A DNA stretch of 64,000 bases from Gammaproteobacteria bacterium (GCA_024638385.1 JAHEKJ010000002.1:22185-86184); one strand, 5' to 3'; numbered from the stretch's first letter, positions 8,527-20,161 are shown. Notes: generated by a model from the letters alone, not told the origin. Translations and numbers: made by a program.

Positions 8527-9060
8527 ATGCCGATTACGTCGCCGTTCGAGATACTGAAATCGCTGGATTCCCGCTTTCGCCGGAATTCCAGCGGCCTGCC
8601 GGTGGCCCAGGCGGTCGTCGATGACTGGATCGGCATCGGGTTTGCGATCAACCAGGTACCGCTGCTGGCGAAGATGGACGACGTCAGCGAAATTCTGCCG
8701 CCGCCGGCGACGATTCGGGTCCCGGGCGCGATCCACTGGGTCAGGGGGCTCGCCAATATTCGCGGCAACCTGATGCCGGTGCTGGACATGAACGCGTTCC
8801 TGTTCGGCAAGCCGACGGAGGTGCGCAAGGAGAGCCGGGTGCTGATCATCGGCAAGCTCGGCGTCGTCGCGGCGCTGCTGGTCGACGAGGTTTTCGGCCT
8901 GCGACGATTCAAACCCGAGGAGCAGCAACCGGAAAATGCACCGGATGTCGGTTCACTCGGACCGTATCTGAACGGCGTCTTCGTCGATCAGATTCGCAGC
9001 TGGAACGTGTTCAGCGTGGAGAAACTGGCGCGAGCCGATACGTTTCTGCGTGTCGTATAG
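8527..9060 (+). CDS. pilI: CheW-like adaptor PilI
   Basis: A 177-residue CheW-domain protein expected to couple the receptor PilJ to the kinase ChpA at the membrane array. It aligns with PilI over its length: FEILKSLDSRFRRNSSGLP matches the N-terminal PilI segment, followed by WIGIGFAINQVPLLAKM, EILPPPATIRVPGAIHWV and GLANIRGNLMPVLDM. Located between pilH and pilJ. The ATG at 8527 has only a weak Shine-Dalgarno sequence. Confidence 0.92.
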   Translation: MPITSPFEILKSLDSRFRRNSSGLPVAQAVVDDWIGIGFAINQVPLLAKMDDVSEILPPPATIRVPGAIHWVRGLANIRGNLMPVLDMNAFLFGKPTEVRKESRVLIIGKLGVVAALLVDEVFGLRRFKPEEQQPENAPDVGSLGPYLNGVFVDQIRSWNVFSVEKLARADTFLRVV

Positions 9061-9087
9061 GGCAGGTAGACAAGATTTGAGGCGATT

Positions 9088-11229
9088 ATGGCATTCGTAG
9101 ACAAGATCAAGAGCCTGCTCCCGAGCCGATCCGAAGCGCCGGCGGCAGCCTCGCCCATCGGCATCGACAAGAAGGCGCTCGCCGTCGGCGTACTGCTGGT
9201 GGTCGCGATCGTCGGGATGGTGGTCATGTTCGCGCTCGAGAGCAACCTGTCCCGGCAAAACAAGATTTATACGACGATCGCCTCCGAACAGCAGGTGATC
9301 GCACTGCAAATCGCGGTCAATGCGCTCGAAGCCTCGGCGGGCGACGCGCGCGCCTTCGATCGCCTCGAAGATGACCGCGCGCGATTTCGCGCGAGCCTCG
9401 AAACCCTCGATCAGGGCGATGCGGCGCGCGATCTGCCGCCGCTGCCGGCGAATTACGGCGGCGAATTTTCGAACCTCAAGTCCGTCTGGAGCGGCTACGA
9501 CGACCAGGTCGCGACGATCCTCGCGGCCAGGGGCTCGATCGGCACGGTCAGCGATTTCGTCACCCAGATCAACGAGTCTTTGCCCGAACTGCTAATACTC
9601 GCCAACCGGGTCGTCGCCGACCTGGTCAAGGCCAACGCGCCGCGCCGCAACATCGCGGTCGCGGCGCGCCAGGTCGACCTGATCCGCAGCGTCGAGCACA
9701 GCTTGAGCCAGGTCCTGACCGACCGCGAGCGGGTCATGGACGCCGCCGACCGCTTCGCCCGCGACGCCGGCCTGATCGAGGCGCAGCTGCTCGGCATGCT
9801 CGAAGGCAACAAGTCGCTCGGCATCGCCAAGTTCAGCGGCCAGGCGGTGGTCGACAACCTGCTGAAGTTCGCCGATCTCTACTCGGTCGTGCGCAAGAAC
9901 GTGCGCGAGATCCTCGACAACTCGGCGCAGATCTTCAAGGTGCACGAGGCGGCGCGCCAGATCGAAACCATCAACCCGATGATGGTCGACGCGTCGACCG
10001 CGCTGATCGGCGCGATTCAGCGCGGCGATCTGCTGGGCCAGACCTATAACCTGGTTGCCTACGCCTGTGGCGTCGCCGCGGTCATACTGCTGGTACTGCT
10101 GATTTTCGTCATCACTTTCGAATCGCGGCAGAGTCTCGCCAAGTCGCAGGAGCAGAACGAACGCAACCAGCGCGCGATTCTGCGGCTGCTCGACGAGATG
10201 ACGAATCTCGCCGACGGCGACCTGTCGACCCATACGACGGTCACCGAGGACATCACCGGAGCGATCGCCGACTCGGTGAACTACTCGATCGACGCATTGC
10301 GCGATCTCGTCAGCACGATCAACAGCACCGCCAACCAGGTCCGCACCGCGGTGCGCAAGACGCAGAACATGACCGGCGAACTGGCCGAGGCGTCGGAGGC
10401 GCAGACGCGTCAGATTACCGCGGCGAGTAGCGCGATCACCGAGATCTCGCGTTCGATGTCCGCGGTTTCGGAGCGTGCCGCCGATTCGGCCGAGGTCGCG
10501 CGCAAATCGGTCAGCATCGCGCATAAGGGCGGCGAAACCGTGCGCCAGACGATCGAGGGCATGGAAACGATTCGCGAACAAATCCAGGAAACCTCGAAGC
10601 GAATCAAGCGCCTCGGCGAGTCCTCGCAGGAGATCGGCGATATCGTCAACCTGATTACCGAGATCTCCGACCAGACCAATATTCTCGCGCTCAACGCCGC
10701 GATCCAGGCGTCGATGGCCGGCGAGGCCGGGCGCGGCTTCGCGGTCGTCGCCGACGAGGTCCAGCGGCTCGCCGAGCGGACCGGTGACGCGACCAAGCAG
10801 ATCGAGGCGCTGGTGAAGACGATCCAGGCCGACACCAACGAGGCGACCGTGTCGATGGAGCAGAGCACCGCCAACGTGGTCAAGGGCGCGCAGCTGACCG
10901 AGAACGCGGGCGGCGCGCTCGACCGCATCGAGCAGGTTTCGATGAACCTCGCGCAGCGAATCCTCGAAATTTCCGACGCGACCCGCGACCAGGCCGACGA
11001 GAGCGTCAAGATTACCGAAACCATGGACCTGATCCGCGAGATCACGGCCAAGACCTCGGAAGGTTCGAACCGGGCGTCGGGCTCGATCGGCGAACTGTCG
11101 GCGATGGTGCAGGAAATGCAGAAGTCGGTGGCCGGATTCAAGCTGCCCGGCGTCCGTTCGGTCGACAGCACGATGGTCAAAGACCCCGATGACCTCGCCG
11201 CGATCGGCCTGGTCGAGGAAGCGGAGTAA
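9088..11229 (+). CDS. pilJ: Type IV pilus methyl-accepting chemotaxis protein PilJ
   Basis: A 713-residue membrane receptor. TM1 lies at about residues 29-50 ([19 protein letters not shown]), the periplasmic sensor region with PilJ-type helical repeats follows, and TM2 is at about 328-350 ([20 protein letters not shown]). A HAMP-like stretch precedes a long coiled-coil signalling domain with hairpin tip [20 protein letters not shown]. PilJ senses pilus- or surface-related input and controls ChpA. Glu/Gln-rich methylation-type helices are present, yet no pilK methyltransferase gene follows; chpA begins 11 bp downstream. Confidence 0.94.
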   Translation: MAFVDKIKSLLPSRSEAPAAASPIGIDKKALAVGVLLVVAIVGMVVMFALESNLSRQNKIYTTIASEQQVIALQIAVNALEASAGDARAFDRLEDDRARFRASLETLDQGDAARDLPPLPANYGGEFSNLKSVWSGYDDQVATILAARGSIGTVSDFVTQINESLPELLILANRVVADLVKANAPRRNIAVAARQVDLIRSVEHSLSQVLTDRERVMDAADRFARDAGLIEAQLLGMLEGNKSLGIAKFSGQAVVDNLLKFADLYSVVRKNVREILDNSAQIFKVHEAARQIETINPMMVDASTALIGAIQRGDLLGQTYNLVAYACGVAAVILLVLLIFVITFESRQSLAKSQEQNERNQRAILRLLDEMTNLADGDLSTHTTVTEDITGAIADSVNYSIDALRDLVSTINSTANQVRTAVRKTQNMTGELAEASEAQTRQITAASSAITEISRSMSAVSERAADSAEVARKSVSIAHKGGETVRQTIEGMETIREQIQETSKRIKRLGESSQEIGDIVNLITEISDQTNILALNAAIQASMAGEAGRGFAVVADEVQRLAERTGDATKQIEALVKTIQADTNEATVSMEQSTANVVKGAQLTENAGGALDRIEQVSMNLAQRILEISDATRDQADESVKITETMDLIREITAKTSEGSNRASGSIGELSAMVQEMQKSVAGFKLPGVRSVDSTMVKDPDDLAAIGLVEEAE

Positions 11230-11240
11230 CCCTTGCAGGC

Positions 11241-14200
11241 ATGAACGCGCAGGAGACATCGATAAAGCACAGCGCTCTCGGCTGGGTCAAGAAGTCGATC
11301 GACGACAATCTGACCGAGATCGAGACCGATCTCAAGCGCTATATCGACGATCCCGACGACGCGCTGCTGGGTTCGGTCCAGGAACGCCTGCGGCTGATCC
11401 AGGGCGTGCTGATGATGATCGAGCAGTACGGCGCGGCGATGCTGACCGAGGAAATGGTCGCGCTCGCGGATTTCATCGTCGAGAGCGAACGGGAGCAGGC
11501 CGAGCCGGCGCTCGAGGTCATGCTCCGGGCGGTGCTGCAGCTGCCCGATTACCTCGAACATATCCAGACCGGCCACCGCGACATCCCGATCGCGATCCTG
11601 CCGTTGCTCAACGACATTCGCGCGGTGCGCAACCAGGACCTGTTTTCGGAAAAGCTGCTGTTCCTGCCGGACCTGTCGATGCACCAGGCAGGTGCCGAGG
11701 CCGAGACCATCGACGAACAGCAGAACCAGGCGTCGAAATTGCTGGCCAAAAAAGTGCGCCCGGTCTACCAGCTCGCGCTGCTGAACGTCATCAAGGACAA
11801 GTCGGTCGAGGAGAGCCTCGCGCGCCTCGAAAAGGTTTGTGAAACCCTAGAGGAGCGCTCGATCTCGGAACAGGTCGCGCGCATCTGGTGGATCGTCGGC
11901 GCGCTGATCGAGTCGGTGTCGCGCCAGCAGCTCGAACTCGGGGTCTCGATCAAGAACCTGCTCGGCAAGGTCGACGCGTTGTTTCGCGTGATCCTGATCA
12001 TCGGCGAACGCGGCCTGGTGCAGCGCCAGCCGATCGAGCTGATCAAGAATTTTCTCTACTACATCGCCCAGCCCGAGTGCGACGGACCCAAGACCCAGGC
12101 GATCAAGACCGCCTACCGGCTCGAGCAGTTCCTGCCGTCGGAACGCGCGCGCAGCGAGGTGCTCGACAATATCGCCGGCCCCAACCAGGCCCTGCTCAAG
12201 ACCGTCGCCGAGGCGATGCGCGCCGATATCGAAGCGGTCAAGTCGACCCTCGAGGTCTACGTCAACGGCGACCTCGCCAGGGTCGAGCAGCTCAAGGACC
12301 TGCCGCAGGAAATGCACGTCATCTCGGATACGCTGGCGATGATCGGCCTCGGCCCGCAGCGGCAGCTGATCGAGGCGCAGATCGAAACCGTGCGCAGTAT
12401 CGTCGACGGCAGGCAAACCGCCAGCGAGGAGCAGTTGCTGTCGATGGCGGCCGAGTTGCTGCAGGTCGAGCAGGCGCTGGAACAGATGCAGAAGCGCCAG
12501 CTGCCGGGCGCCGACGAGAAGGCGCGCAGCGAGTCCGACGTATCGCGCGACTACGAACTCGACAACGTGCTGACGGCGGTCGTCAGCGCGGCGCTCGACG
12601 ATATCCAGAAAACCAAGAACGCAATCCTCGAATTCATCAAGGATTCGAGCAAGAACGAGAATATCGAACTCTGCGTGACGCTGATGTCGGAATCCCGCGG
12701 TGCGCTAGAGCTGCTCAACGAGCCGCGCGCGGTCGCCGTGGTCGACGGTCTGCTGGCATACCTGAAGGGTTACGACATCGTCGAGTTCATGGAAACAAGT
12801 CGTCTCGACGCGTTGTCGCAGGTCGTCGTCAGCCTCGAGTATTACCTCGAGGCGCTGGGCGAACACCGCAGCGACGCCGATAGCATTCTCGACCTGGCCG
12901 ACGCGCAATTGCAGGACTTGCTCGCCGGCGTCAACATTTCGAGTTCGCCGGCGGCCGACGAGGTCATCGAGGTCGTCGATCCCGAGGCCGGGCCCGCGGC
13001 CGGCACCGACGACGAGCCCGCGGCCGAAGCTTCCGCCGAAGAGGCGGAGACCGGTGGCGCGGTGCCGCGGGCCGACGCCATCGTCGCCACCGAGATCGCT
13101 CCCGATGCGTCGCCGCAACCGTCGGCCGCGGCCGCCGCGGCGGTCGCGCGCGAAGACCTGGTCGACGCGGCCGACAGCGTCACCGACACCCCGGTCGAAG
13201 TCGTGCCGGTCGACGAGGATCTCGAGGTGCTCAAGCCGGACAGCGACCCCGACATCCTCGAAATCTATCTCGAGGAGGCCGAGGAAGAATCGCGCAATAT
13301 CGTCCGCCTGCAACAGGACTGGCTGCTGCATTCGGAGGATGAAAATGCGCTGAAGAACATTCGTCGCGCGTTTCACACGATCAAGGGTAGTGGCCGGCTC
13401 GTCGGCGCGACCAAGATCGGCGAATTCGCGTGGGAATACGAGCAACTGCTCAACCGGGTCATCGACAAGACGATCGCGCCGAGCCGCCAGATCATCGACG
13501 CGGTAGGCGAGGCAGGGGTGGCGCAGACGCAACTCGTCGAAGAACTCAAGGGCGGCCCGCCGCCCGAGGCCGACATCCCCTATCTTCGCGGCCTGGCGCG
13601 AGCGCTGGCCGAGTTTCGCGCCGATCGCGTACTCATCGAACACACGCGGCAAATGTCCGCTCCCGAGTCGCCTTACGATACGATTACCGGCATCTCCGAA
13701 GCCGACGCGACGAATCCCGGCCTCGGCGCCGAGACGCAGGTCGTCTCGCCGCGACAGGTCGAGGATAGTCTGCTCGAAAACATCGAACCCGACACCATGG
13801 CGGTCGACGCCGACGAGCTCGAGGCCGATTCGATCGCCGAATTCGGCCGCGCGGCTTCGGCGACGCAACCGGCGCGAACGCCCGCGGCGGATCCGGTCGA
13901 GGCGGGCGACTATTCGCGCCCGGTGCCGGAATCCGACGCCGACGAGCCGATGATCGAGGCCGTCGAGCTCGGTGACATCGAGCCGCTGCCGCGCGAGACG
14001 ATCGAGGTTCAGACCATCGGCGAGGATTTCGTCAGCGACGACTTCGACGGGGCGCTCGACGACGAAGAGATCGCGTTCACGACGACGATGAGCGGCAACT
14101 TCGATGCGGCCGCCGAAGCCGGGACGCCGGCAACCGAAGCGCTGCCCGCGGCGGATGAAATCGAGGCCGCGACGGCAGATCAGGTCGGCGAATCCGCGCT

Positions 14201-17200
14201 CGACGCGCAAGCCGAAATCGAATCGCTCGACATCGAGGCCCCGGTTGAAATCGAGGAAGTCGATATCGAGGCGCCGGTCGATAGCGGCGATGACGATGCG
14301 GGCGATGCCGGGCCCGCCGCCGAAGAGGAGATCCCCCGCGACCCTTTCGACGAAACGATGTCGAACCCGGCGCCTGGAAACGCGGCGCCGGGAGGCGACC
14401 CCGACCGCGTGCCGCCGGCAACGTCAACCGACCTGTCGTTCGATCCGGAACTCCTGATAATCTACCAGCAAGAGGTCGAACAGCACCTAAACATCGTAAA
14501 TTCCGTCCTTGACCAGGCCGAGCGGGTCGAGGAACTGGTCCCCAACGAACAGATTTACCGCGCCCTGCACACGATTCACGGCGCGTCTCGCACCGCCGAC
14601 ATCTCGACCATCGGCGAACTCGCCAGCCTGATGGAGAAGCCGCTGAAATCGGCGCTCGCGCAGAATCTCGCGCTCGATCACGAAATCGTCGCGCTCTACC
14701 GCGAGGGCCAGCGCGCGATCGACGGCATGACCCGGGAACTGGTTACGACCCGCAAGCTGCCGCGCATTCCCCACGATCTCGAGGTCAGCCTGAAGGCGCT
14801 GGCCGAGGACTTCGAGGAGCACACGGTCGAAATACCCGAAAGCGAAGCCGAAACCTCGGGCGAGTTCATCGATACCCTGACGATGATGAGCGATGGCGCC
14901 GATGTCGGCCAGGACAACGAGCTGCTGACGATCTTCGTCGACGAGGCCAACGAGTTGCTCGAGATGAGCGACAACACGCTGCACGAATGGGCCGAGCAGC
15001 AAGACGACGCGGCCGGCGCCCGCGACTACGGCCCGGTCATGGAGTTGCAGCGTTACCTGCATACGCTCAAGGGCGGCGCCCGCATGGCCGAGCTCCGCGA
15101 AATCAGCGACCTGGCGCACGAGATGGAGTCGATCTTCATCGCCGTGATCGACGGGCGCGTCGACCGCGACGACGAGTTGATCGAGACCCTGAAAAACTGT
15201 TTCGACCTGTTGCACCGGCAGGTGCAGCAGGCGCAGTCGCGGGAAGCGATGAGCCCGTCGATCGAGCAGGTCGCCTTGCTGCGCAAGCTGCGTCGCGGCG
15301 ACAAGGGCGAGGCCGTCGAGGAAGTCATAGCCGAGGCGCTCGACGGCGGCAGAGACGAGGCCGACGTGGTCGCCGAGAACCTGCCCGGCGAACCGCTGGG
15401 CGGGCAGGAACGGCCGTCGCAGGACGTCATTCGCGTGCGCACCGACCTGCTCGACAACCTGGTCAGCTCGGCCGGCGAGGTCAGTATCTACCGCGCGCGC
15501 ATGGAGCAACAGGTCGCCGGGCTCGGATCCTATCTCGGTGAACTCGGCCAGACCATCGCCCGCCTCAAGGGCCAGCTGCGCAACCTGGAGGCAGAGACCG
15601 AGACCCAGATCCATTACAGCCACCGCGCCGAGGCTACCCGCGCGGGCGAATTCGACCCGCTCGAAATGGATCGTTACACGATGATCCAGGAGTTGTCGCG
15701 TAGCTTGAGCGAATCGGTCAACGACCTGTCGAGCCTGCAGGCCATGCTCGGCGAGCAGGTCAAGGATTCGGAAACCCTGCTGCTGCAGCAATCGCGGGTC
15801 AACACCGACCTGCAGGACGGACTGATCAAGAGCCGCATGGTCAAGTTTTCCGGCCTGCTGTCGCGCCTGCGCCGCCTCGTGCGGCAGAGCGGCCAGGAGC
15901 TCGGCAAGAAAGCCGAGCTGGTGATCACCGGCGAGGATAACGAGGTCGACAACAAGGTGCTCGACCGCATGGTTGCGCCGCTCGAGCACATCATCCGCAA
16001 TGCCCTGTCGCACGGCATCGAGACACCGATGGAGCGGGTCAACAAGGGCAAGCCCGAGACCGGCAGGATCGGTATCGATATTACCCGCGACGGCTCCGAC
16101 GTCGTGATACGCGTCAGCGACGACGGCGCCGGTGTCAACCTGGACAAGGTCCGTAATCGCGCGATTCAGCTCGGCCTGCTCGACAAGAAAAAGGCGATCA
16201 GCGACAGCGACCTCGTGCAATACATTCTCGAGCCGGGGTTCAGCACCGCCGATCACGTGACCCAGTTGTCGGGCCGCGGCGTCGGCATGGACGTGGTCGA
16301 CATCGAAATCAAGCAGCTTGGCGGCACGCTGCAAATCGAGACCACGCCCGAGGGCACGAACTTCGTCGCGCGCCTGCCGTTTACCCTGTCGATCAACCAG
16401 GCCATTCTGGTGCGCAGCGGCGACGAAACCTACGCGATTCCGCTGATCAACATCGTCGGCATCACGCGCCTCGACAGCGAGCGACTGGTGGAGTACTACC
16501 GCCAGGAGAATCCCGAAATCGAATACGCCGGGCAGCAGTTCGCGCTGCACCACCTGGCCAAGCTGGTCGACGCACCGTCACATTTTCGCCCCGGCGCCGA
16601 TGGCGAAAAACAGGCGGTCATCTTCAGCCGCTCGGGCGACGTGCGCGTCGCGCTGCACGCCGACGAGGTCCTCGGCAATCGCGAAATCGTCGTCAAGACG
16701 CTCGGCAAGCAGTTGTCGCAGATCAAGGGACTCGCCGGCGCCAGTATCCTCGCCGACGGCAGCGTGGTGCTGATCCTCGACATCAACGGCCTCGTTCGCC
16801 ACAGCGTGCAAAGCGCGGTCAAGGTCGTCTATCAACCCGGCGAGGGCGCGGCCGGCGACGCGCGCGAAACGGTCATGGTGGTCGACGATTCGATCACGAT
16901 GCGACGCGTCGCGAGCAAGCTGCTCGAGCGGCACAATTACGAAGTCGTCACGGCCAAGGACGGGGTCGACGCGTTGGCGCAGCTCGAGGACGTTCGTCCC
17001 GACGTCATGCTGCTCGATATCGAGATGCCGCGAATGGACGGCTTCGAACTCGCGACGCACATGCAAAACGAGGAAAATTACGCCAGGATTCCGATCATCA
17101 TGATCACGTCGCGCACCGGTGAAAAGCACCGCGACCGCGCGCTCGAAATCGGCGTCACGAATTACATGGGCAAGCCTTACCAGGAAGACGAATTGATCGA

Positions 17201-17237
17201 AACCATCGAAAGCGCGCTCAGCGCGCGCAGCGCGTAG
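11241..17237 (+). CDS. chpA: Hybrid chemotaxis histidine kinase ChpA (PilL) with multiple HPt domains
   Basis: A 1998-residue CheA-type hybrid kinase that would phosphorylate PilG and PilH. In order: an N-terminal helical region (about 1-560) resembling the FimL/ChpA N-terminus; an acidic low-complexity linker; HPt with His712 (AFHTIKGSGRLVGA); a long Asp/Glu/Ala-rich linker (about 800-1060); HPt with His1110 (ALHTIHGASRTADI); HPt with His1274 (YLHTLKGGARMAEL); a dimerisation region; the HATPase domain with N-box IIRNALSHGIE (Asn1587) and RGVGMDVV; a CheW-like domain; and a C-terminal receiver with Asp1926 in VMLLDIEMPRMDG. P. aeruginosa ChpA is larger, with eight HPt-like modules; here I find three with the phospho-acceptor His. 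The two acidic linkers are strongly GC-rich and probably disordered. Confidence 0.93.
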   Translation: MNAQETSIKHSALGWVKKSIDDNLTEIETDLKRYIDDPDDALLGSVQERLRLIQGVLMMIEQYGAAMLTEEMVALADFIVESEREQAEPALEVMLRAVLQLPDYLEHIQTGHRDIPIAILPLLNDIRAVRNQDLFSEKLLFLPDLSMHQAGAEAETIDEQQNQASKLLAKKVRPVYQLALLNVIKDKSVEESLARLEKVCETLEERSISEQVARIWWIVGALIESVSRQQLELGVSIKNLLGKVDALFRVILIIGERGLVQRQPIELIKNFLYYIAQPECDGPKTQAIKTAYRLEQFLPSERARSEVLDNIAGPNQALLKTVAEAMRADIEAVKSTLEVYVNGDLARVEQLKDLPQEMHVISDTLAMIGLGPQRQLIEAQIETVRSIVDGRQTASEEQLLSMAAELLQVEQALEQMQKRQLPGADEKARSESDVSRDYELDNVLTAVVSAALDDIQKTKNAILEFIKDSSKNENIELCVTLMSESRGALELLNEPRAVAVVDGLLAYLKGYDIVEFMETSRLDALSQVVVSLEYYLEALGEHRSDADSILDLADAQLQDLLAGVNISSSPAADEVIEVVDPEAGPAAGTDDEPAAEASAEEAETGGAVPRADAIVATEIAPDASPQPSAAAAAAVAREDLVDAADSVTDTPVEVVPVDEDLEVLKPDSDPDILEIYLEEAEEESRNIVRLQQDWLLHSEDENALKNIRRAFHTIKGSGRLVGATKIGEFAWEYEQLLNRVIDKTIAPSRQIIDAVGEAGVAQTQLVEELKGGPPPEADIPYLRGLARALAEFRADRVLIEHTRQMSAPESPYDTITGISEADATNPGLGAETQVVSPRQVEDSLLENIEPDTMAVDADELEADSIAEFGRAASATQPARTPAADPVEAGDYSRPVPESDADEPMIEAVELGDIEPLPRETIEVQTIGEDFVSDDFDGALDDEEIAFTTTMSGNFDAAAEAGTPATEALPAADEIEAATADQVGESALDAQAEIESLDIEAPVEIEEVDIEAPVDSGDDDAGDAGPAAEEEIPRDPFDETMSNPAPGNAAPGGDPDRVPPATSTDLSFDPELLIIYQQEVEQHLNIVNSVLDQAERVEELVPNEQIYRALHTIHGASRTADISTIGELASLMEKPLKSALAQNLALDHEIVALYREGQRAIDGMTRELVTTRKLPRIPHDLEVSLKALAEDFEEHTVEIPESEAETSGEFIDTLTMMSDGADVGQDNELLTIFVDEANELLEMSDNTLHEWAEQQDDAAGARDYGPVMELQRYLHTLKGGARMAELREISDLAHEMESIFIAVIDGRVDRDDELIETLKNCFDLLHRQVQQAQSREAMSPSIEQVALLRKLRRGDKGEAVEEVIAEALDGGRDEADVVAENLPGEPLGGQERPSQDVIRVRTDLLDNLVSSAGEVSIYRARMEQQVAGLGSYLGELGQTIARLKGQLRNLEAETETQIHYSHRAEATRAGEFDPLEMDRYTMIQELSRSLSESVNDLSSLQAMLGEQVKDSETLLLQQSRVNTDLQDGLIKSRMVKFSGLLSRLRRLVRQSGQELGKKAELVITGEDNEVDNKVLDRMVAPLEHIIRNALSHGIETPMERVNKGKPETGRIGIDITRDGSDVVIRVSDDGAGVNLDKVRNRAIQLGLLDKKKAISDSDLVQYILEPGFSTADHVTQLSGRGVGMDVVDIEIKQLGGTLQIETTPEGTNFVARLPFTLSINQAILVRSGDETYAIPLINIVGITRLDSERLVEYYRQENPEIEYAGQQFALHHLAKLVDAPSHFRPGADGEKQAVIFSRSGDVRVALHADEVLGNREIVVKTLGKQLSQIKGLAGASILADGSVVLILDINGLVRHSVQSAVKVVYQPGEGAAGDARETVMVVDDSITMRRVASKLLERHNYEVVTAKDGVDALAQLEDVRPDVMLLDIEMPRMDGFELATHMQNEENYARIPIIMITSRTGEKHRDRALEIGVTNYMGKPYQEDELIETIESALSARSA

Positions 17238-17241
17238 AACG

Positions 17242-17727
17242 ATGACCGACAGCGCCACCTCGGTCCGCTGCATGCTGTTGCCGTTGAAATCGCTGAACCT
17301 GCTGATCCCGAACTCGGCAGTCGCGGAGATCATCGGCTATTCGACACCGCGCGAACTGCCGGACACCAGCGACTGGTTCGGCGGCGTGGTGCTCTGGCGT
17401 GGCGTCTACATCCCGGTGGTCGCGATCGAGCAAATGTGCGACATCGACGTCGCCCAGGTGGGTCCGCGCGCGCGCATCGCGATCATCTACAACCCGGAAA
17501 AGGATCCCGACCTGCCGTACCTCGGTATCCACATGCAGGACATCCCGCGCGCCTACCTGGCGGAGGCCGAAACCACGGTTTCTGGCAGCGACGAGGGCCT
17601 GCCGCCCTACCTGTTGTCGCGCGTCGACGACGACCAGTTCCAGCGCGCGATCCCCGACCTCGATCGCATCATCGCCGATCTCAAGGCCGAGTACACGGCC
17701 GGTAAGCTCGAAGAACTCAACCGCTAA
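17242..17727 (+). CDS. chpC: CheW-like protein ChpC
   Basis: A 161-residue CheW-domain protein (RCMLLPLKSLNLLIPNSAVAEII, WFGGVVLWRGVYIPVVAIE). It starts 4 bp after the chpA stop and is the second CheW-type adaptor of the cluster, matching ChpC, which in Pseudomonas links further receptors to ChpA. It is the last gene of the pil-chp run and is followed by a dispersed palindromic repeat and the convergent rsmE gene. No chpB methylesterase gene lies between chpA and chpC. Confidence 0.85.
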   Translation: MTDSATSVRCMLLPLKSLNLLIPNSAVAEIIGYSTPRELPDTSDWFGGVVLWRGVYIPVVAIEQMCDIDVAQVGPRARIAIIYNPEKDPDLPYLGIHMQDIPRAYLAEAETTVSGSDEGLPPYLLSRVDDDQFQRAIPDLDRIIADLKAEYTAGKLEELNR

Positions 17728-17746
17728 AATAACCGAATACCTGCAC

Positions 17747-17890
17747 GTCATTGCGAGGAGCGCACGGCCGCAGGTCGTGCGCGACGAAGCAACCTCCCTG
17801 GTCTTGCCCGATCCCGGGAGATTGCTTCGGCCCTTCGGGCCTCGCGATGACGCTGTCTTTGGGAAATTGTTCTGCTGTGCTCGCAATGAC
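17747..17890. repeat. Dispersed GTCATTGCGAGG palindromic repeat, copy B (extended)
   Basis: Begins GTCATTGCGAG at 17747-17757 and ends in the inverse CTCGCAATGAC at 17880-17890. The middle carries GGCCCTTCGGGCC and a second end-like CTCGCGATGACG at about 17842, so it is a longer, composite copy (144 bp). It fills the spacer between the convergent chpC and rsmE genes, where it may act as a terminator. Confidence 0.8.
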
Positions 17891-17911
17891 GCGGGCGGTC
17901 GGAATCGCGAG

Positions 17912-18643
17912 TCAGCCCATATCCCCCAGACAGGCCTGCGCGAGCGCCAGCGCGGCCGCGGCCGCGGTCTCGGTGCGCAGCACGCGCGGGCCGAGGCTCG
18001 CCGACGCGTATCCGGCCTCGCGCGCGAGCAGGATTTCGCGCTCGTCGAGGCCACCCTCGGGGCCGAGCAGCAGGGCGATGCCGCCGGCGGCGGCCTGCAG
18101 CAACCCGGGTAGCGGCACGCCCGCAGGGTCGAGCAGTATCCGGTGGCCGGGAATCGTCGCCGCCAGCGCGGCCGCCAGGTCGGGATGAAACTCGAGCGCC
18201 GGCAGGCGCGCGCGACCGCATTGCTCGCAGGCGCTGGTGACGACGCCGCGCCAGTGCCCGAGTTTGCGCTCGAGGCGCTCGCCCTTGAGCGGGGTCTGGG
18301 TGCGCGCCGCGTTGAACAGCGCGACCCGGTTGATCCCGAGTTCGGTGGTCTTTTGCAGTGTCCAGTCGACGTGATCGGCTTTCGCCAGTCCCTGGATGAG
18401 CTGGCTATGCAGCGGCGATTCGGCCGCCGCGGTCACGACCGACTCGACGCGGGCGCGCAGGCATTTGCCGGCGGCCTCGAGCGTGGCGGGATAGTCCATG
18501 CCGTCGGCGCCGTTGAACAGGCGCACTGGCACGCCCGTCTTCAGGCGCAATACATGACCGAGGTAGTGGGATCGATCGGCGCCGAGTTCGACCTCGGCGC
18601 CGATCGCAAGCGGTTGGTCGACATGAACACGGGGAATGCGCAT
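17912..18643 (-). CDS. rsmE: 16S rRNA (uracil-1498-N3)-methyltransferase RsmE
   Basis: A 243-residue SPOUT methyltransferase that uses SAM to methylate U1498 of 16S rRNA. The knot motifs LLLGPEGGLDEREI and LGPRVLRTETAAAAAL are clear, and KTTELGINRVALF is typical. The start is ATG at 18641-18643 (MRIPRVHVDQPL), giving family length; the longer frame reading into ahcY antisense is rejected. It starts 14 bp after the ahcY stop and is probably read from the same transcript. As a SAM user it makes the SAH that AhcY removes. Confidence 0.92.
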   Translation of the reverse strand: MRIPRVHVDQPLAIGAEVELGADRSHYLGHVLRLKTGVPVRLFNGADGMDYPATLEAAGKCLRARVESVVTAAAESPLHSQLIQGLAKADHVDWTLQKTTELGINRVALFNAARTQTPLKGERLERKLGHWRGVVTSACEQCGRARLPALEFHPDLAAALAATIPGHRILLDPAGVPLPGLLQAAAGGIALLLGPEGGLDEREILLAREAGYASASLGPRVLRTETAAAAALALAQACLGDMG

Positions 18644-18657
18644 GCCGAGCGCGGTAC

Positions 18658-20073
<1,416 letters not shown>

Positions 20074-20076
<3 letters not shown>

Positions 20077-20099
20077 AAATAATCTCCTGAGTATTTATG
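20074..20099 (-). promoter_or_regulatory. Start-codon hairpin in ahcY leader
   Basis: On the minus strand CATAAATA (20092-20099) and TATTTATG (20074-20081) are perfect 8-bp complements. The 10-nt loop carries the AGGAG ribosome-binding site and the 3' arm contains the ATG of ahcY. The 5' arm abuts and overlaps the last bases of the SAH aptamer, so it could be the expression platform. Pairing is seen; its regulatory use is inferred. Confidence 0.5.
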
Positions 20100-20161
20100 A
20101 GCGCCGTTGGAATCAACCGCCTTGCGAGCCTGGCAGCCAGAGCTGTCGCAGCGCTCCTCGC
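20098..20161 (-). promoter_or_regulatory. SAH riboswitch (S-adenosylhomocysteine aptamer)
   Basis: The minus strand reads GCGAGGAGCGCTGCGACAGC, then CCAGGCTCGC, then CAACGGCGCTCA. These are the conserved blocks of the SAH riboswitch known upstream of ahcY in beta- and gammaproteobacteria. GCGAG pairs with CTCGC (P1), GCTG..CAGC forms the inner stem region, and GAGCGC pairs with GCGCTC (pseudoknot/P4). It sits between the putative promoter and ahcY. Known members raise ahcY expression when SAH accumulates. Confidence 0.9.

Noticed and set aside
8563..8599. TGGATTCCCGCTTTCGCCGG resembles a widespread REP-type repeat inside pilI
   Set aside because: The encoded residues SLDSRFRRNSSGLP align with the normal PilI N-terminal segment, so the resemblance is coincidental.
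9592..11259. Long antisense frames over pilJ, chpA, rapA and the spermidine-synthase-like gene
   Set aside because: They mirror codon-biased GC-rich genes, have Arg/Asp/Gly/His-rich products and no motifs.
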